Shown: positions 1 to 12,920, counted from the first letter of the stretch. The stretch is DNA of 60,000 nucleotides from Strigamia acuminata (GCA_949358305.1 OX442314.1:29871118-29931117), one strand, 5' to 3'. The notes: generated by a model not told the origin, from the sequence alone. Made by a program: numbers and translations.

Positions 1-39
1 GTGGATTTTCAGAATATATGAGAGCACATTAATAAAAAA

Positions 40-280
40 AAAACTATTATTTTTGTATAAATATGGTGGCCATGATGTTAACAATTGAATAACTCGAGGC
101 GCCATCTGGTGCCGAGTAAAAAATGTAAATCAAGATGGCCGTAGGTTGCCTTCGCGCCGACTGAAATAACTGCTTTTAGTAAAGTAAATGGAAGATAATA
201 TTTTGCGAATGTGTAATTTAGTGAAGTGGAATGTAAATCTACACGGGTTGGTGCAGCTCGACTGGAAGGGATTAGTCGGG
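40..280 (+). promoter_or_regulatory. Possible promoter and non-coding first exon
   Basis: TATAAATA sits near 56-63, followed by sequence with more CpG than the surrounding DNA (to about 500) and a good donor, cgg|gtaagt, at 280. This could be the start of the LCCL receptor transcript, whose first exons are otherwise missing. No coding segment with signal peptide is seen here. Speculative. Confidence 0.2.
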
Positions 281-1779
281 TAAGTTGAAATAATTAAGGA
301 ATGTTCGCAACCCGAACAAGCGTGAAGGAAAAGAACTCGTATTTCTCACCACAGACTTTTTGCGAAAACGTATCGCCGTAAATTTGGAACGAAAGGAAGA
401 AGTGCGAAACATAATTTACAGACCAAATCCAGCCAACCAGCGATGACGGACACGAGTTAAAAGGGCCGTAACGTCTCGCATCCTCGGGGAATGAGTAAAA
501 ACGGGATTGAAATGGTGACTTAAAAGCTACTAAAGTAAAAATTTAATCATAACTTGCGGTTATACTGTACTAACATTTAAAAATTTATCACAGCAGATTT
601 TGATTAGTTTCATCATGTGACGGTCATAAAAGGTGAAATTAAATGATGTAACTTATCATTAGGTGAGTTTGAAATTGAAAAGGAGAAGTTATGACATTGT
701 GTGGTCTTTATCAGAGTAAGCCTAGGGATGGATCAACCCAATAATGGACGCACGATCATGTAATAAGCAAATAGGGACACCGTATTAATGGTTTTAGGTC
801 TTTAATCGTTGTTTTGAGGTTGGTTACTCACGTGCTGGGCTATACCTGAAGGCACAACACACAGCAACCGACCATAGGGTTTTAATAAGTAACTTCATAT
901 ACGGTCTTTTCTGCGCAATTTTGATTTAACAAGGTCTAGAAAAATAAATTCAATTCTATTTTCACACGATTTCTGTTGATGGTAAAAGCACGGTAAAAAA
1001 ATTGCCTTTTAAAATTTGATTTAATTTTAATGAAAAATATTTCATTAATTGTAATTTTCTACGAAATATTTAGAGAATTTCCCTTGTTTTTTTTTTGCAC
1101 GTTGCTTTTTTCTGGAACGTATCTATAAGACTTAGCGTAAAAACAAAATTGGGTGTACAATGTGGTATGCTTAACACTGTTCTGCTGTACTCACCTAAGG
1201 TTTGTTAGGCTGCTCATGGAGGATGTATTGGGTCCAACATCACACTACTGCTTGTTGCAGTGGTGAACAGGAAGAAGGCGGGTCTTCTGCAAAGCATGAG
1301 TGTTTTCGCTGGTATCCTCAACTCAACTCTTTCTTCCTGCATTAATCAGCCCTTCCTCCCTAAGGAGGCAGGCACCTCTTACAAAGAGCCTTCATGAGTG
1401 TTCAAATATAAGCTGAACTTGTAGACTCGTTCCTACACATTGATGATAATGTGTAAAACACACGGGCGCCACCCCGGGTGGCATTTTTTCCCTAAAGACG
1501 CATTTTTAGGTCCAAAAATGGACTTTTTGGTTCGAAATTTATTTTTCACAAAAATGCTTACTCGTAGTTTTTTTGGAGGAGGCGTGGCAGTGGGGTGCCA
1601 GCATGCGCAAAAAACACGAGTGCACTACAAGTATACCCTAGGAACTGGCCTGTGTAATTGTAAATGTAAAAATGATTTTTTTAAAATTACGACAAGGGGC
1701 AAGGGGCACCTGATTTTTTTTAAGCCCAGGCCGCTGAAAGACGGCCCTGGGTAGGCCAGGCGATCACAATTACTAGACC
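281..1779. other. No gene recognised
   Basis: Non-coding AT-rich sequence apart from the CpG-richer first 220 bases. Short open frames such as the one at 1440-1754 show no domain, signal or splice support. Confidence 0.6.
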
Positions 1780-1964
1780 CTACTGTGAACACTAATGTGA
1801 ATACTAGATTAAGTTGCTTCCTGACTAGTACTGCATTGAGCTTATTTCAATTGCTAGGGATCTGTTTGCATGTTGAAGCAGGAATTGGCATCAACGTCAA
1901 GAATTTTTGGATGCAAGCAGCTTGCGTTCCGTTTAGTACGAACACAAGTGTTAACCTAGCTTTA
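1780..1964. repeat. Degenerate copy of MITE family A
   Basis: The right ~95 bases (1872-1964) match 8846-8951 closely, including gcaggaattggc, caagaatttttgga and the terminal aacacaagtg-ttaacctagct. The left end is a decayed tgtgaacac-aatgtgaa. Internal sequence is mostly deleted. Confidence 0.6.
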
Positions 1965-2256
1965 AGAGATTTTTTTTAATCCTATTGTTTGTTATCTTTG
2001 AACAGCAAACAGCGTTATAATTAGGATTATTATACGAGGTCACTTTTGTTTATCTGTGGCATCAAGAAAATTATTCATCGACCTTTTCTTGTTTGCCGAT
2101 CAGTTATCGTTAGTGTTAGTGTATTTTAAGTGTTAGCCCAAGACAATTCCTTCTCTTCTAATGTGGCTCGGGGAAGCGAAGATGTTGGACATCCCGGATA
2201 TGATGTAAAAAACAATATCGCTTGCAAAAGAAAAGTGCCAAGAGGTAGATTTGTAC

Positions 2257-2730
2257 CTGTTTCGCCGAATCCTGTTTCGCCGAATCCCGTTTCGCCGAAT
2301 CCCGAATTCCCGTTTCGCCGAATCTCGAATTCCCGTTTCGCCGAATCAGGAAAAAGTGAGTAATTGATCAGTTTTTCTATTTTTTTGTTTTTCCACATTT
2401 CCACACATTTCCACACAATTCAACCTAACCTAACCTAACCTAACCTAACCTAGGTTTACCTAACCTAACCTAACCAATTTCCACACAATTCATAAGAAGG
2501 GCTAACAAGGGGGGGCTGCGCCCCCCTTGACTCCTCGCGAACCTAACCTTACTGGTTTTTTGATGCAAAACCTTTTTTTGTGTGGAAATGTGGAAACGAA
2601 AAATTCGAAAAATTGATCGATTACTCACTTTTTCCTGATTCGGCGAAACGGGAATTCGAGATTCGGCGAAACGGGAATTCGGGATTCGGCGAAACGGGAT
2701 TCGGCGAAACAGGATTCGGCGAAACAGGAC
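2257..2730. repeat. Inverted repeat with telomere-like core
   Basis: About 110-bp arms made of short repeats of tttcgccgaat (left 2257-2370, right inverted 2615-2730) are near-perfect reverse complements. The spacer holds a (CCTAA)n tract and a GC hairpin (gggggggctgcgcccccc, near 2511-2528). The 10-mer ccaagaggta occurs on both sides (about 2237 and 2734) and might be a target duplication. Confidence 0.75.
2421..2476. repeat. Interstitial telomere-type repeat (CCTAA)n
   Basis: About ten units of CCTAA (TTAGG on the other strand), with one interruption (ggttta). TTAGG is the usual telomere repeat of arthropods. A shorter tract is present at 58705-58723. Confidence 0.8.
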
Positions 2731-4356
2731 ATTACCAAGAGGTACAGTGATAATACTTGTATAGCCTTGCAGCTTATAGCTTTGTCTGTATTATTACCTG
2801 TGATGTCTGGTGTTTCACCTAGTGGCAAAACACGAAATTACTCACAATATCAATTGCCAGCATAGAGTGAGGGTCCAGTTTTTTTTACCACAACCGTACA
2901 TTTTCGTTCCGACAGAAAAGAAACGAATAGATTTCACTTTTCTTTTCGAAATGGAACAAACTCATCACGAACGATACTTTCGATCCATCTTCGAGTATTG
3001 TGGAAGGGACACCAAAATATCTCTAAGTGCTCACAGCTCCCAAAGACCGAAATCCGGCTCTGAGCTTCTCCCACATCGGTAGCCAAAACCTCACTCTCCC
3101 CTGAATGTTAAAAAAGCGAAAATCAACAGCTTGTATTCGGTCATCCACACAAGAGTCGTTGAATTATCCTTGAACAACTCCAAATTATCCCCAACCGACG
3201 CAACACTTGTGATATGTGGATTACAAATTCCAATGTTGTTCAATACTTGAAAAAGTTGTTTGTGTTGCCACTTGACTGTTTTTTCCTAATGTCACTTTCT
3301 CTACTCTTTTCCCACACCCCCCCCCCCCTCCTTCAATGAGTTCCAGTTTGTTGGAGGCTACGCGAACAGCTGGTTGGCCAATAGACGATTGGCAAATCTG
3401 AGTCGTGTATAAATCAATGGTTGTGCTCAGCCAACAAGGCAATGGCGCTTCCTGCTGTGTCTTGATGGCTCTCCTCGGGGCCTCGTATCTTCACTCTCTT
3501 GGATGTGTCTTGGTTTTTTATGGCTTCCTTAAAGGCGAGATTGGAAAGTTCTAGGCCTTATAACACCCGGCTTTAATTGAAAAAAAAATAATGGCTTCCT
3601 TGTCTTCTGAACACTTTAAATTATTGTGTGACTGGAATAAATTGCGCCAAGTTTATAATAGAAATTTCTTGTTGTATTTAAAACTTCCATCTCTTATCTG
3701 TTGTGTGTGGTTTTCCATGTCTCATTACTGCTTTGATTAAAGATTTTTTTTTTTTGGAGATTTTGAGATATCCCAATGGAGGAGAGGAAATCAGTTTGGT
3801 ACATGTGAAGAATGGCAAGAATAAGATGGAGAAGAAGTAGTGTTTTTTTTTATGCTCAATGGTGTAATTCTGCATTGTTTTGAAGGGAAATGATGTTGGA
3901 GTTCATTAAATAACTTTATACATTCGGAGTCACACGTGTGTGTTTTGTTTCACTTAGTTGCAAATGGTTGCACTGTATTGAAAAATTCAGCTATTTGCAT
4001 TCAATGTGCACGGAATAACCATTGAGCTCAGTGGGGCGGTCGGAACTCATACTTGTGCTGCACGTATAATTGCTTTCCTACTTGTACCATGGGGATTGAG
4101 AAATGTTATTTTGTTTGAATTTTTAAATAAACAATTTGTTGTCAGAAATGCACATTGTGGGATATTAGAGGCAATATTTTTTGAGCTTTTTGTCTTTTGG
4201 AGATTTTTGGGTGTTTGGAAGACGGTTTTCAAATTACGATATCCAGGTTTTGATATTCAGTTTTTAATTTAAACAGTAAATACAATCTTTACATTATATT
4301 TACTTGACTTTCTTGTATAATTAATATGAAATTTTAAGCAGTGTTAAGTCCCCTAC
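2731..4356. other. No gene recognised
   Basis: AT-rich non-coding sequence with a C-tract at 3318-3330. Open frames here lack splice context or recognisable domains. Confidence 0.55.
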
Positions 4357-4562
4357 CTACAGTCCGCGACAAAAAAGATAAGTGCACTCTGTTTTTTCAA
4401 AGTTTTTCCGCACTGTGCACATGCAGAAAGCTGAAATTTTAATCAAAAGTGTAAAATTGTGATACAAACAAACACTGAAACATTTGGGCGAATTGAAAAA
4501 CAAACACAAAATTTATTACGTAAAAATGAAAATCGGGGTGCGACAAAATTATAAGTGCACTA
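4357..4562. repeat. Possible end of a Tc1-like element
   Basis: It begins cagtccgcgacaaaaaagat and has two direct copies of a motif ending ataagtgcact (near 4377 and 4550), like the direct repeats inside the terminal repeat of IR/DR-type Tc1 elements. No opposite end was found, so it may be a fragment. Confidence 0.35.
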
Positions 4563-5765
4563 CAATCTAACGTAACACTAAGCTAAATAATTAAGACAAT
4601 GAACTTGCTTGTATGGATGGTGATAAATAAGTGATGTAGGGTGAAAATTGTTGAATCAGATTTTGAAATTGTCCATTTTTAAAGTCTCCACATCAGTCTG
4701 AATTTGCCGACCCTTAAATTCAGGAAATATGGAATTTTGTTGTAATAATGCATTTCAGAAAACAATGTTAAAGGGTGACGTTTCCAAAAAGGGTGGGAGT
4801 ATAACATCACTTATTTGTTATTTATACAATTAGTATTTTACGTCATATCTTCGTAAAATTTGCAATTCTTGTACTTTGCTTAACTGTTCCTTAGAATTAT
4901 TCAGCCTTAAATAAACTCATTAGTTGCTTCATCTTCACAAGTCTTGGTTCTCACAGGCAGTCCAATATTTGGTTACCAAAAAATCGCAAGTCAGATAATA
5001 ATCGCGTGCATTGAAAAATAATTACAAGTAATGAATTTGTTATTGTCATCGGTTTTTTTGTGTGTGACATTTTTTGTGGAACAAAAAATGGGGGAAGAGA
5101 TAGTTAGACGTCGATCCGGTTCTGAACGTTTTTCTTGCTCTTTGTTTTCATTATCTAGTGTTGTAGGGAAAAAAAACGCAAAAAGTGCAGCACAAAAGAA
5201 CTAGACGCCCACTCACCAATTCTTGTCACTCACAATCCATACTCACTCGTAGCGATTTTATTCTTCTGTGATTTTTTTCGCAGAGATATTTAGTGCAAAA
5301 TTTGCACATTTTGCAAATGCTAATTTTAAATGTGCTTGACTCAAATCATTTAATTTACTCACACTTAGGTAATTTGAAAAGTACCTGCATTTATGTGATA
5401 CTTCTTTTTCCACGCCCTCCATATTGATTATTCAATGAGAAACATTTTGTCTTTTTTTATCATTTTGTTTTGTTTTTGAGTCTGCTTTGTTTGTCCCATA
5501 CATGTCTTGTTTATCAGTTAGGCTTTCCTGTGTTTTACTAGTGCACTACTGGCAGTGACATTGTGTCATCTTCCAATATAGCGAGTGTTCATGTTGCAGC
5601 ACTTATATCTTCACTGCAAAATACTCAGTTGTGTTAGTAACAGCAGCATCTGACGATGATTTCAGACTGGGTTTTGATTGAAATGATTTAAACCAGACTA
5701 AATTCAACAATTGCAGCTCCTCCATGAGATAAACCATTGCAACATTACATTTATAACATTGGAAA

Positions 5766-6143
5766 CAGTCGAATCTCTGTATAACGAACCGTGATGAAAC
5801 GAATACGTAAAAATCACTTGGTTGGTTGGCTATAGAAGACGATGTTAAAAAATTTTGATATAATGAAATTTTGTTATAACTATGCATTTATTTTCTTATT
5901 TTTGGAAAATATGCCCTACTTTCTAGTGTGTGATAATATTCTAGGTGATTTGGTTTTAGCAATCAGCACCATCTATTGACCAAAACATGTCAAAATAATA
6001 AGGTAGGCTAGCCCTTTAATAGCCAATTTCGGCTTTTTATTGAATAAAAATAATTCCTATGCATTTGTGCATTTATCCGGGCCCTAGTTATAACAAACCG
6101 ATTTTTCGGGTCTCTGGCGATTTGTCATAATGAGGCTTGACTG
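5766..6143. mobile_element. Pogo/Tigger-type MITE, decayed
   Basis: The left end is cagtcgaatctctgtataac and the right end is inverted, ataatgaggcttgactg. Internal gttataac motifs match the family at 10094. A segment near 6010-6080 recurs inverted at 42204-42260. Confidence 0.6.
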
Positions 6144-8545
6144 TATTTCACTTACGAATGCTGCTGAAATGCCGTTAAAAATGCCGGTAGTCTGGTCATA
6201 CCTGCGCTTAGGTGGCATGCTGCTTAAAGCCGGGTAATATGGTATTTTTATTGTGGGCAGAGCAAAAGTGCATTGTATCATAATTTTCCAAAGGTCTATT
6301 GTTGTTCTTGGTCTATGTCACTCTTGTGGCTGCAGCGCCAGCTATGGCGCCCTTATCTGATAAAATGAAACCAAATTTACATTCAAAAATTGGAATTTAA
6401 ACAAGCAGTTCAACGTTAAAGATTGCTGTGATGACTAACCAACTTGTGGTTGACTCTTTAGTAACCACAACAAGAATAACAATTATTATTTGCTAATCAG
6501 TATTCAACAATGATTTGGTTTTCGGCAGATTTAGTATTCTGCAACCACAGTATGCACCCATATCTTGATGCCAAATTTAAACTCTAAATTCCATTTTTTT
6601 ACACAGGAAAACGGAAAATTCTAAAATTGTATATTGCAAACAAGTGTGTAGTGCCCTCACCTGTTAATATTTCTAAAAAAAAAAACATGTATTTGTTGTT
6701 TGTGTGTGCAAAGACAGGGGTTTCTCAGTTTGATTTTGGCATCAAGATACCAGGCGAGACTATACTTGTCACCGGAAGACATGCGTGTTGGGTAATTGAT
6801 GGAAATTCAGTCAATAAATTTCCTTGTGACATCTTGTGGAATATCGTGCCAATGCGGCATTTCTTCCCATATGGTTAAAAAATATAGGGTTTTCACAAAG
6901 TCTTTAGACAATTCTGAATGATCTAAATGACGATCCGAGCTTTTATTCTTGAGATATTTGCGTTTTTATCAATTTTTGTCCCAAGTCACCAAGTTTGATT
7001 GCAGCAGTCATTTTTGAATTTTAGATTTTGTAGTACTTTTGTGGATTTCTTCAGCGATACCGGTACCGGTACAGCCACACAGTATTTACTTAATTCTTAA
7101 TACTTAATTCCGCGAAATGCTATATCTTTTGGGTGTATAGGGAAGTTATCCGATATTCAGTGGTATTGCTTTGTTTGTCAATAATTGGTCACAATTTGGA
7201 ATACAAGATGTTGGTCCTTTCTTTGTTTTCTATTTTGGAAGAAGAAATTGTTGCTTCAGCATGATCGTCTTCTGTTGTCAAGAGTAGCATTTCCCTGAAG
7301 GCAGGTTTGCTTTCTTCAGTCCAACCATGCTTTTCTTCGATCAATCGATCTCATCTCTGCTAATGCACTTCTGCTCCATTGGACCAAATGTGGGGCAGAT
7401 CTGATGAAACGGTCTGAGCTGTAATCGTGAGACAAATGTAATTGAACTCGAGTGTAACACGTTCGCGGATTGGATTAGACGTTTCAAAAACACGCGCCTT
7501 GAATTATTAGTAAATTTCTGTTTATGAATCATTGTTGGGTCATTTATCTCATTCTTTGGCACTTGGTTCAGTCTGTGCATGGAGGTTAAAGTCGAGCTGC
7601 TCTAATGTACGTGATAGTTTTATTAATGAATTTTTTCTTTCTTAAACAATATATTAATTAGTTGCGAGTAACTGCTCTTCTTTTATTAAAGATTAACAGT
7701 GATTTTTTTTTTAAATAAGTTTTAAATTAAAAATTAATAATAGATTTATGAAATTAAAAAATCATAATGAGTTGACACTGTAGAATTAAAAAAGCATAGA
7801 AAACAGGCAGTCAGAATTTGATAAGAGTTGAAAAAGCCAATCATAACACAGCGGATATTAAAAGATTAAAGGAGTCTTCTTCCTTCCTAAAGGTGGATTA
7901 AAACAGCATTTTGGAAGTATTTATTTTAACGTTCATTATAATTATTATTTTAATTTTTGTTGGTCCATTATGTCAGTTTTAAGCAATAGATTAAAGTTTA
8001 AGTTTTTAAGCCTTTTTTGTTGGTTAGTTTATTTCTTGCATTGTTGCAGGGTGATGTCTCTCTCAGTCTCATATCATTGTTGTTGACAGAAAATATGGAA
8101 AAAGGCTTAAAACTGATATTTCTATCAAGATCTGTACGTCAATTGGAGTTTTGGGTGCCTCAAGTGGCAGAGGCACTAACTGGCAATTGGGGAATTTGAT
8201 TTCAACTTTCTGGGTTGATTGTTTTTTTCCAATTACAGGGTTGCAGTTATTTTCGTCCGCTGTTAGAGGTGACTAATGCTTGCATTTAATATAATGACAG
8301 TTGATCGAGACTAGTCACGATTTTTTTTGTGCCCATTTATTTTTTTGCAGTTTTCTCTATATCTTAATGCCAAATCCAAACTGCACATCACATTCTGCGC
8401 ATGCATTTACTATGGCTATTGTCAAGCTTGTTGTCCATCAAAAGGCCTATGGCTCGAGTTGTTTGTTTGTAAGTTTAAGAGTGCCATTAATGTCATTAAC
8501 ATCATTTTATTAATTATCAAAAGAAGGTGCGAATTGATGTTTTTA
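6144..8545. other. No gene recognised
   Basis: Non-coding AT-rich sequence. No domain-bearing frame or convincing exon was found on either strand. Confidence 0.55.
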
Positions 8546-8951
8546 AGCTAGGTTCACACTTGTGTTCACACTAGGGGCGACGCAACGCAACGAAAGGAAA
8601 AATTAATCAAACACAACGCAGAGTCTGTTCACACTGTAGGGCACGTGTGAACAGAGCTGAAACAATTGATGTTGCGTCTGGCCAATCAGATGGTTTCAAT
8701 GAAATCTGGAATTGGATCTAGTGTTAGAACTAGTTCCAGAATCCGAAAATGGCGACCTCTGCGCATGTGGCAAAGTCTCGCCAACCAGACGTGAATCGAC
8801 GAGAGTTGGAGTGATTGGTTGGCCGCAAGACCTCTCCTTGGAGTTGAAGCAGGAATTGGCGTCAACGTCAAGAATTTTTGGACGCAAGCAGTTTGCGTTG
8901 CGTCAGTTTTCTTGCGTTGCGTCTAGTGTGAACACAAGTGTGAACCTAGCT
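8546..8951. mobile_element. MITE family A, intact copy (406 bp)
   Basis: Terminal inverted repeats of about 28 bp: agctaggttcacacttgtgt on the left, and its reverse complement at 8924-8951 (acacaagtgtgaacctagct). Internal gcgttgcgtc motifs are also arranged inversely. No transposase. The open frame at 8712-8957 belongs to the repeat and is not conserved in full in the second copy. Confidence 0.85.
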
Positions 8952-9629
8952 TCATAGAATGAAATGCGCCATTTGAATTTGGAATCAAGTTACCGGGTGA
9001 GAATTGTAAGGCCTGGATTCTTAGATAGTAAATAAGCAATTGAATGGTTTCTCAAGGAATCGATTCTAAGCTGCTTTTACTAGGGCTTAATATACTTTGA
9101 AGGAATCCTGGGAATCAAATCACATTAAGTCACTATCCTATTGAGAACTCCCAACCAAACCACAAATAAAAAGCTTTTAACAGCCGTAGGAGTTAGACAT
9201 GCCGACGAAGAAGAACCCTGCAAGACGACATTGTATATTGATTGATACCTGCAACTTTACAATACAGTCACTATCCGCATAAATGTTTATGCATGCAACG
9301 GGCTCCGGAGCCAAAAATATGAGAAGCATTGGATTAGCCTAATTTGGGCTTGAGATTCGGATTAGAGGTTCGAATGAGATTATAAGAAGTTAGATTTGAC
9401 CGGTTATAGCCTGGAATTCTTGCTGTCTTTTAACGGGTTTAGCGGAGTATGAGATGAGAGTAATGGTGATGGGATGATAAGAAACTAATTGACCTATAGG
9501 GTCATATTGCATCATCAGAGTGACCCATGGACCTGTTGTGGAATGGCAATTGACCGATAATTTTGACCGTGCAATATGCTCTATTTCTTATGGCGTTCCC
9601 AAGAGTAAGAGAGAGGGAATGGGGCAAGG

Positions 9630-10003
9630 TTACTAGAATACTATAAGGTTGCGCCACTTGGAGAAAAAAGCTAACAATTTTGCGCATTGATCTGCGCACA
9701 ACGTCACTGGAGGGGCCTTGCTGTCACACATTATAATCTGTGTTGCTGTATGACCGGCCATTCATGTCGTCAAATTACTGCACAGATTTTTAAATTAAAT
9801 TAAGTTTAATTTAATTCACACGCATGAAATTAGTCTCAATTCTATTTTATTTTATGTTAACTTAAAATTCGAGTATTAACTTGAGTAGTTAATACCGAAT
9901 TAAATAACCCTAACAATCTGATATTACATACCAGTATATTTTAAAACTTTTACATACGTTGCTAGTCCCTTTGATGACGAAACGCTTTTCGACCAATGAC
10001 GGC
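9630..10003 (+). repeat. Dispersed repeat K, copy 1
   Basis: It starts actagaatactataaggttg and runs through gcgcacaacgtcactggag to cgcttttcgaccaatgacg. The same ordered sequence recurs at 13138-13471 with small indels. I recognise no family. Confidence 0.8.
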
Positions 10004-10093
10004 AAAGTATCCAAGTGGCACCCACCTGGGAATGGGGTTTACCGACAAAGTTGCATCAACGTAGACCCATATGGTTCAAAGATGTATTTTATA

Positions 10094-10661
10094 CAGTCGA
10101 AACTCTTTATAACGAATCGCGATATAACGAATTATCGCTATAACGAATTGTTGAAAATAACTTGGTTGGCCAGCCATAGAACACCATGTTAAATATTTTC
10201 GTTTTAACGAATTTCGATATAACGAATTATTCGTTATAACAAACAAGTTTTCAGGTACACTATAATACCCATAAGCTCTCGTTATAACGAATTTTCAAAA
10301 CTGATCACATCACTCAAAACATCCGATGCCCATATTTAGAAAACAATGGAAAATGAAAATGTCTGCCAAATGAAAGGCAATTTCGATTCACGACGAGCTG
10401 AACATTATTGATGCCATTGACAATGCCAAGAAGCCATCAATTGTAGCAGAGGAGTTTAATTTGTTCCGTTCTTCAATTTCAACAATTTTAAGGAATCGGG
10501 ATAAAATTAACATGAAACGTGCAAGAGTAATCAAGGTTTACAAAAAAAATAGTGCTTGGTGCTAAAATTTGATTTTTTCACCTAATTCGTTTTAACGAAT
10601 TCTCGTTATAACGAATCGATTCGTCCGGTCCCTTGCGATTCGTTATAAAGAGTTTCGACTG
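10094..10661. mobile_element. Pogo/Tigger-like DNA transposon, non-autonomous (568 bp)
   Basis: The ends are cagtcgaaactctttataac and its exact inverse, gttataaagagtttcgactg, with TA on each side (10092-10093, 10662-10663). TA duplication and the internal protein fragment place it in the Tc1/mariner/pogo group. Several gttataacgaat motifs repeat inside. Confidence 0.85.
10377..10521 (+). pseudogene. Fragment of pogo/Tigger transposase DNA-binding domain (CENP-B-type HTH)
   Basis: It reads AISIHDELNIIDAIDNAKKP, then SIVAEEFNLFRSSISTILRN and RDKI. This follows the pattern of CENP-B/pogo N-terminal HTH domains (L-x-I-I-D-A-I-x-N and V-A-x-x-F, then S-T-I-L-x-N-x-D-K-I). A stop lies just upstream in frame and the catalytic domain is absent. 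Confidence 0.75.
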
Positions 10662-10666
10662 TAATA

Positions 10667-10880
10667 CAGTCGAGCCTTGTTATAACGAATCGCAAGGAAC
10701 CTGAGAAATCGATTCGTTATAACGATAATTCGTTATATCGAAATTTTTTAACATGGTGCAGCCAACCAAACCAGCCATTTTTAGCTATTTGTTATATTGA
10801 TAATTCGTTACACCGCGATTTTACAAAATGTATGATCATTTGCAAACCAATAGCACGCGAAAATGTTTTACAAAATGCAT
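10667..10880. mobile_element. Second pogo-type end, truncated
   Basis: A new left end, cagtcgagccttgttataac, starts five bases after the previous element, again after TA. No matching right end is seen. Confidence 0.55.
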
Positions 10881-12213
10881 TATTGTGAAACCAAACGGAG
10901 AGACAATAAAGTAATGTTAGAGTAATGCAGAGATGTAGGCTTGGTTATACTTGAGCTCACACTTAATAATTAGAGAGAAAATATTTAATGATTATTCAGT
11001 TTAAATGTGTGTATTTAATCAGTGGATTTTGACATAATTTGTTTGAATAATTTTGAATTAATGGAAACGGGCTTATTTGGGCAAGTTCAACCAACAAGAA
11101 AACTCATTAAACATTTTTTTCTTTCATTAAGAGGAGAAAGAAATCTGACATGAAGCGTGGAATAATTTGAGACATTTCATTTGACTTGGATATTATTTTT
11201 TTTATTTTTGATGATCCTAACTTACATTATGGAGGTTCATCAGAGAGGAAAATAATTAATATTCTCCTTGCTTCTCTTCATCGACCTCTTTTCTCCGCTT
11301 CGGCTTCCTTCCGTTTAATTTATCGATGCGATTTTATTTTGAGGTTTTAGTTTAAGGCAAAGAACAAATTTTAATTATGTTTTGAATATTTCCACATAAA
11401 TTCTTTTTTTCTTTTCATTGTTGGTTTTAAAAAATGAAAATAACAAAAAAGAAACAATAAACATTTTCCATTCTGTTTGCTGTTAGTGTGTTTTAATTAA
11501 AACCTAATTTGTACAAGTGCTGAGGCAAAAGCGGTATCATGTTTGAAATAGTATGTTTGCTTCTCTGCAATAATCTGTTTGGTTATGGGGTAGATTAATG
11601 GAAGCATGCAACATAAGGAACTGCACTTCACTCTCACTTTTAATTCTTTCAGTTTACTCTGGATTAAAAGGAAAGATCCACTTGTAGATTTAATTGAAGA
11701 TATAAATAATACAAAAAGTGTTGTGTGTATTGTGCAAAGGAAAAGTTGTTCTCATTGCCAGATGTCAGTCAAAAACTTAAGCCATTAATGGAGAATTGTT
11801 TATATAAAGTAGTGGATGTGGATTCTGAGACATGTTGTAACCCTACCACATTTCTGTATCTGTGACATCTGCAGCTGATGGGTTTCTCATCCACTTGTCA
11901 CAGAAAATCTTGTATGATGCTGGTTCAGAAGGGTTATTGTGTGTCAAGCTATTTGTCAAGTAGAAAGTGCTCTTCTTTTGCACCTGCATTCTTTTGTCTT
12001 GTAGTTTTATGACCTTTTTTCTACTCTGGTTACTGATTCTCTATTTTTTTTGAAATTTTCTTCTAAAATAGAATCATTTAGAAACGCATAATGGAACTGT
12101 TTGTTCATTATTTCGTTGAGAATAAAGCAAAATTGTTTGTTTGTGTCTAACAGGAGTTTTTTGGTGGACTTTAGGTTTGTTTATTGGACGTCGGCGAGGA
12201 TTCTAACCACTAT
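10881..12213. other. No gene recognised
   Basis: AT-rich non-coding sequence; no splice-supported coding segment. Confidence 0.5.
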
Positions 12214-12415
12214 ACTATCGAGGAAGTTAATTTTAAATATTTGACTAAACTTTGATATCGTGCAAGCTAATTATGAATATTTGACTAAAATTTGATATAA
12301 TATCGTGCAAGTTAATTTAAATATTTGACTAACATTTGATATACTATCGTGCAAGTTAATTTAAATATTTGACTAACATTTGATATACTATCGTGCAAGT
12401 TAATTTAAAAATTTA
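12214..12415. repeat. Tandem repeat, ~44-bp unit, about 4-5 copies
   Basis: The unit contains tatcgtgcaagttaatttaa and tatttgactaacatttgata. The last two full copies are identical; the first two carry changes. It lies about 420 bp before exon a. Confidence 0.85.
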
Positions 12416-12835
12416 ACTTAAATTTACGTTTGTTAATTTCACATTTTATCAAATTTATTTACATATTACTTTACGGATTTTTGTATTAGAAAATATGATA
12501 GAATTAAGCCAGGTTGAATTGTTTGCTTATTCAATTCCATTATTCATCTTCTAGATGAAGTAATGATTTTATAGGTTCAGTGAATCCCCATACATGTACT
12601 TTTCAATTAAATCTCAGGTGAGGCTTAAAATTAAAAAAAAATTAATTATAAAATTCAATTTATATTCAAGCCATTACTGTTTCATTAACTGATCAAGTAA
12701 CCTGTCAACACCATTGTATATTATTTCTCCATTAATTCTCATTTGCTTGAAATTTATACGTTTATTATTCATTATTTCAAGTTCTAACTTTTTTCTATTT
12801 AACGGTAACATTAATTGAATTAATTCTATTTACAG

Positions 12836-12920
12836 ATGCACGTGGACAGATGAGGTGGTGTTACCTGTCTGATAATCCCAACTGGGCGAGGATCAAAGAA
12901 GATCCGTCGCATGCATTTGC
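12836..12920 (+). CDS. Exon a: N-terminal Cys/Trp-containing segment
   Basis: Acceptor is tatttacag|AT and donor is GC|gtaagc. The frame (2 nt, 27 codons, 2 nt) reads [16 protein letters not shown] followed by a charged stretch ending SHAF. The donor phase fits exactly with the LCCL exon at 24866. It contains one Cys and two Trp, faintly kringle- or WSC-like, but I do not recognise a family. It requires an upstream exon ending in phase 1. It is the least certain exon because it is short and 11.9 kb from the next. Confidence 0.55.

Noticed and set aside
8017-8199. Signal-peptide exon of the receptor gene (hydrophobic start LVSLFLALL)
   Set aside because: The frame has no ATG at that point and no phase-1 donor leading to the exon at 12836.
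8712-8957. Frame beginning [14 protein letters not shown], also present at 25623
   Set aside because: Part of MITE family A; the two copies diverge by frameshift after the shared start, so it is not a maintained protein.
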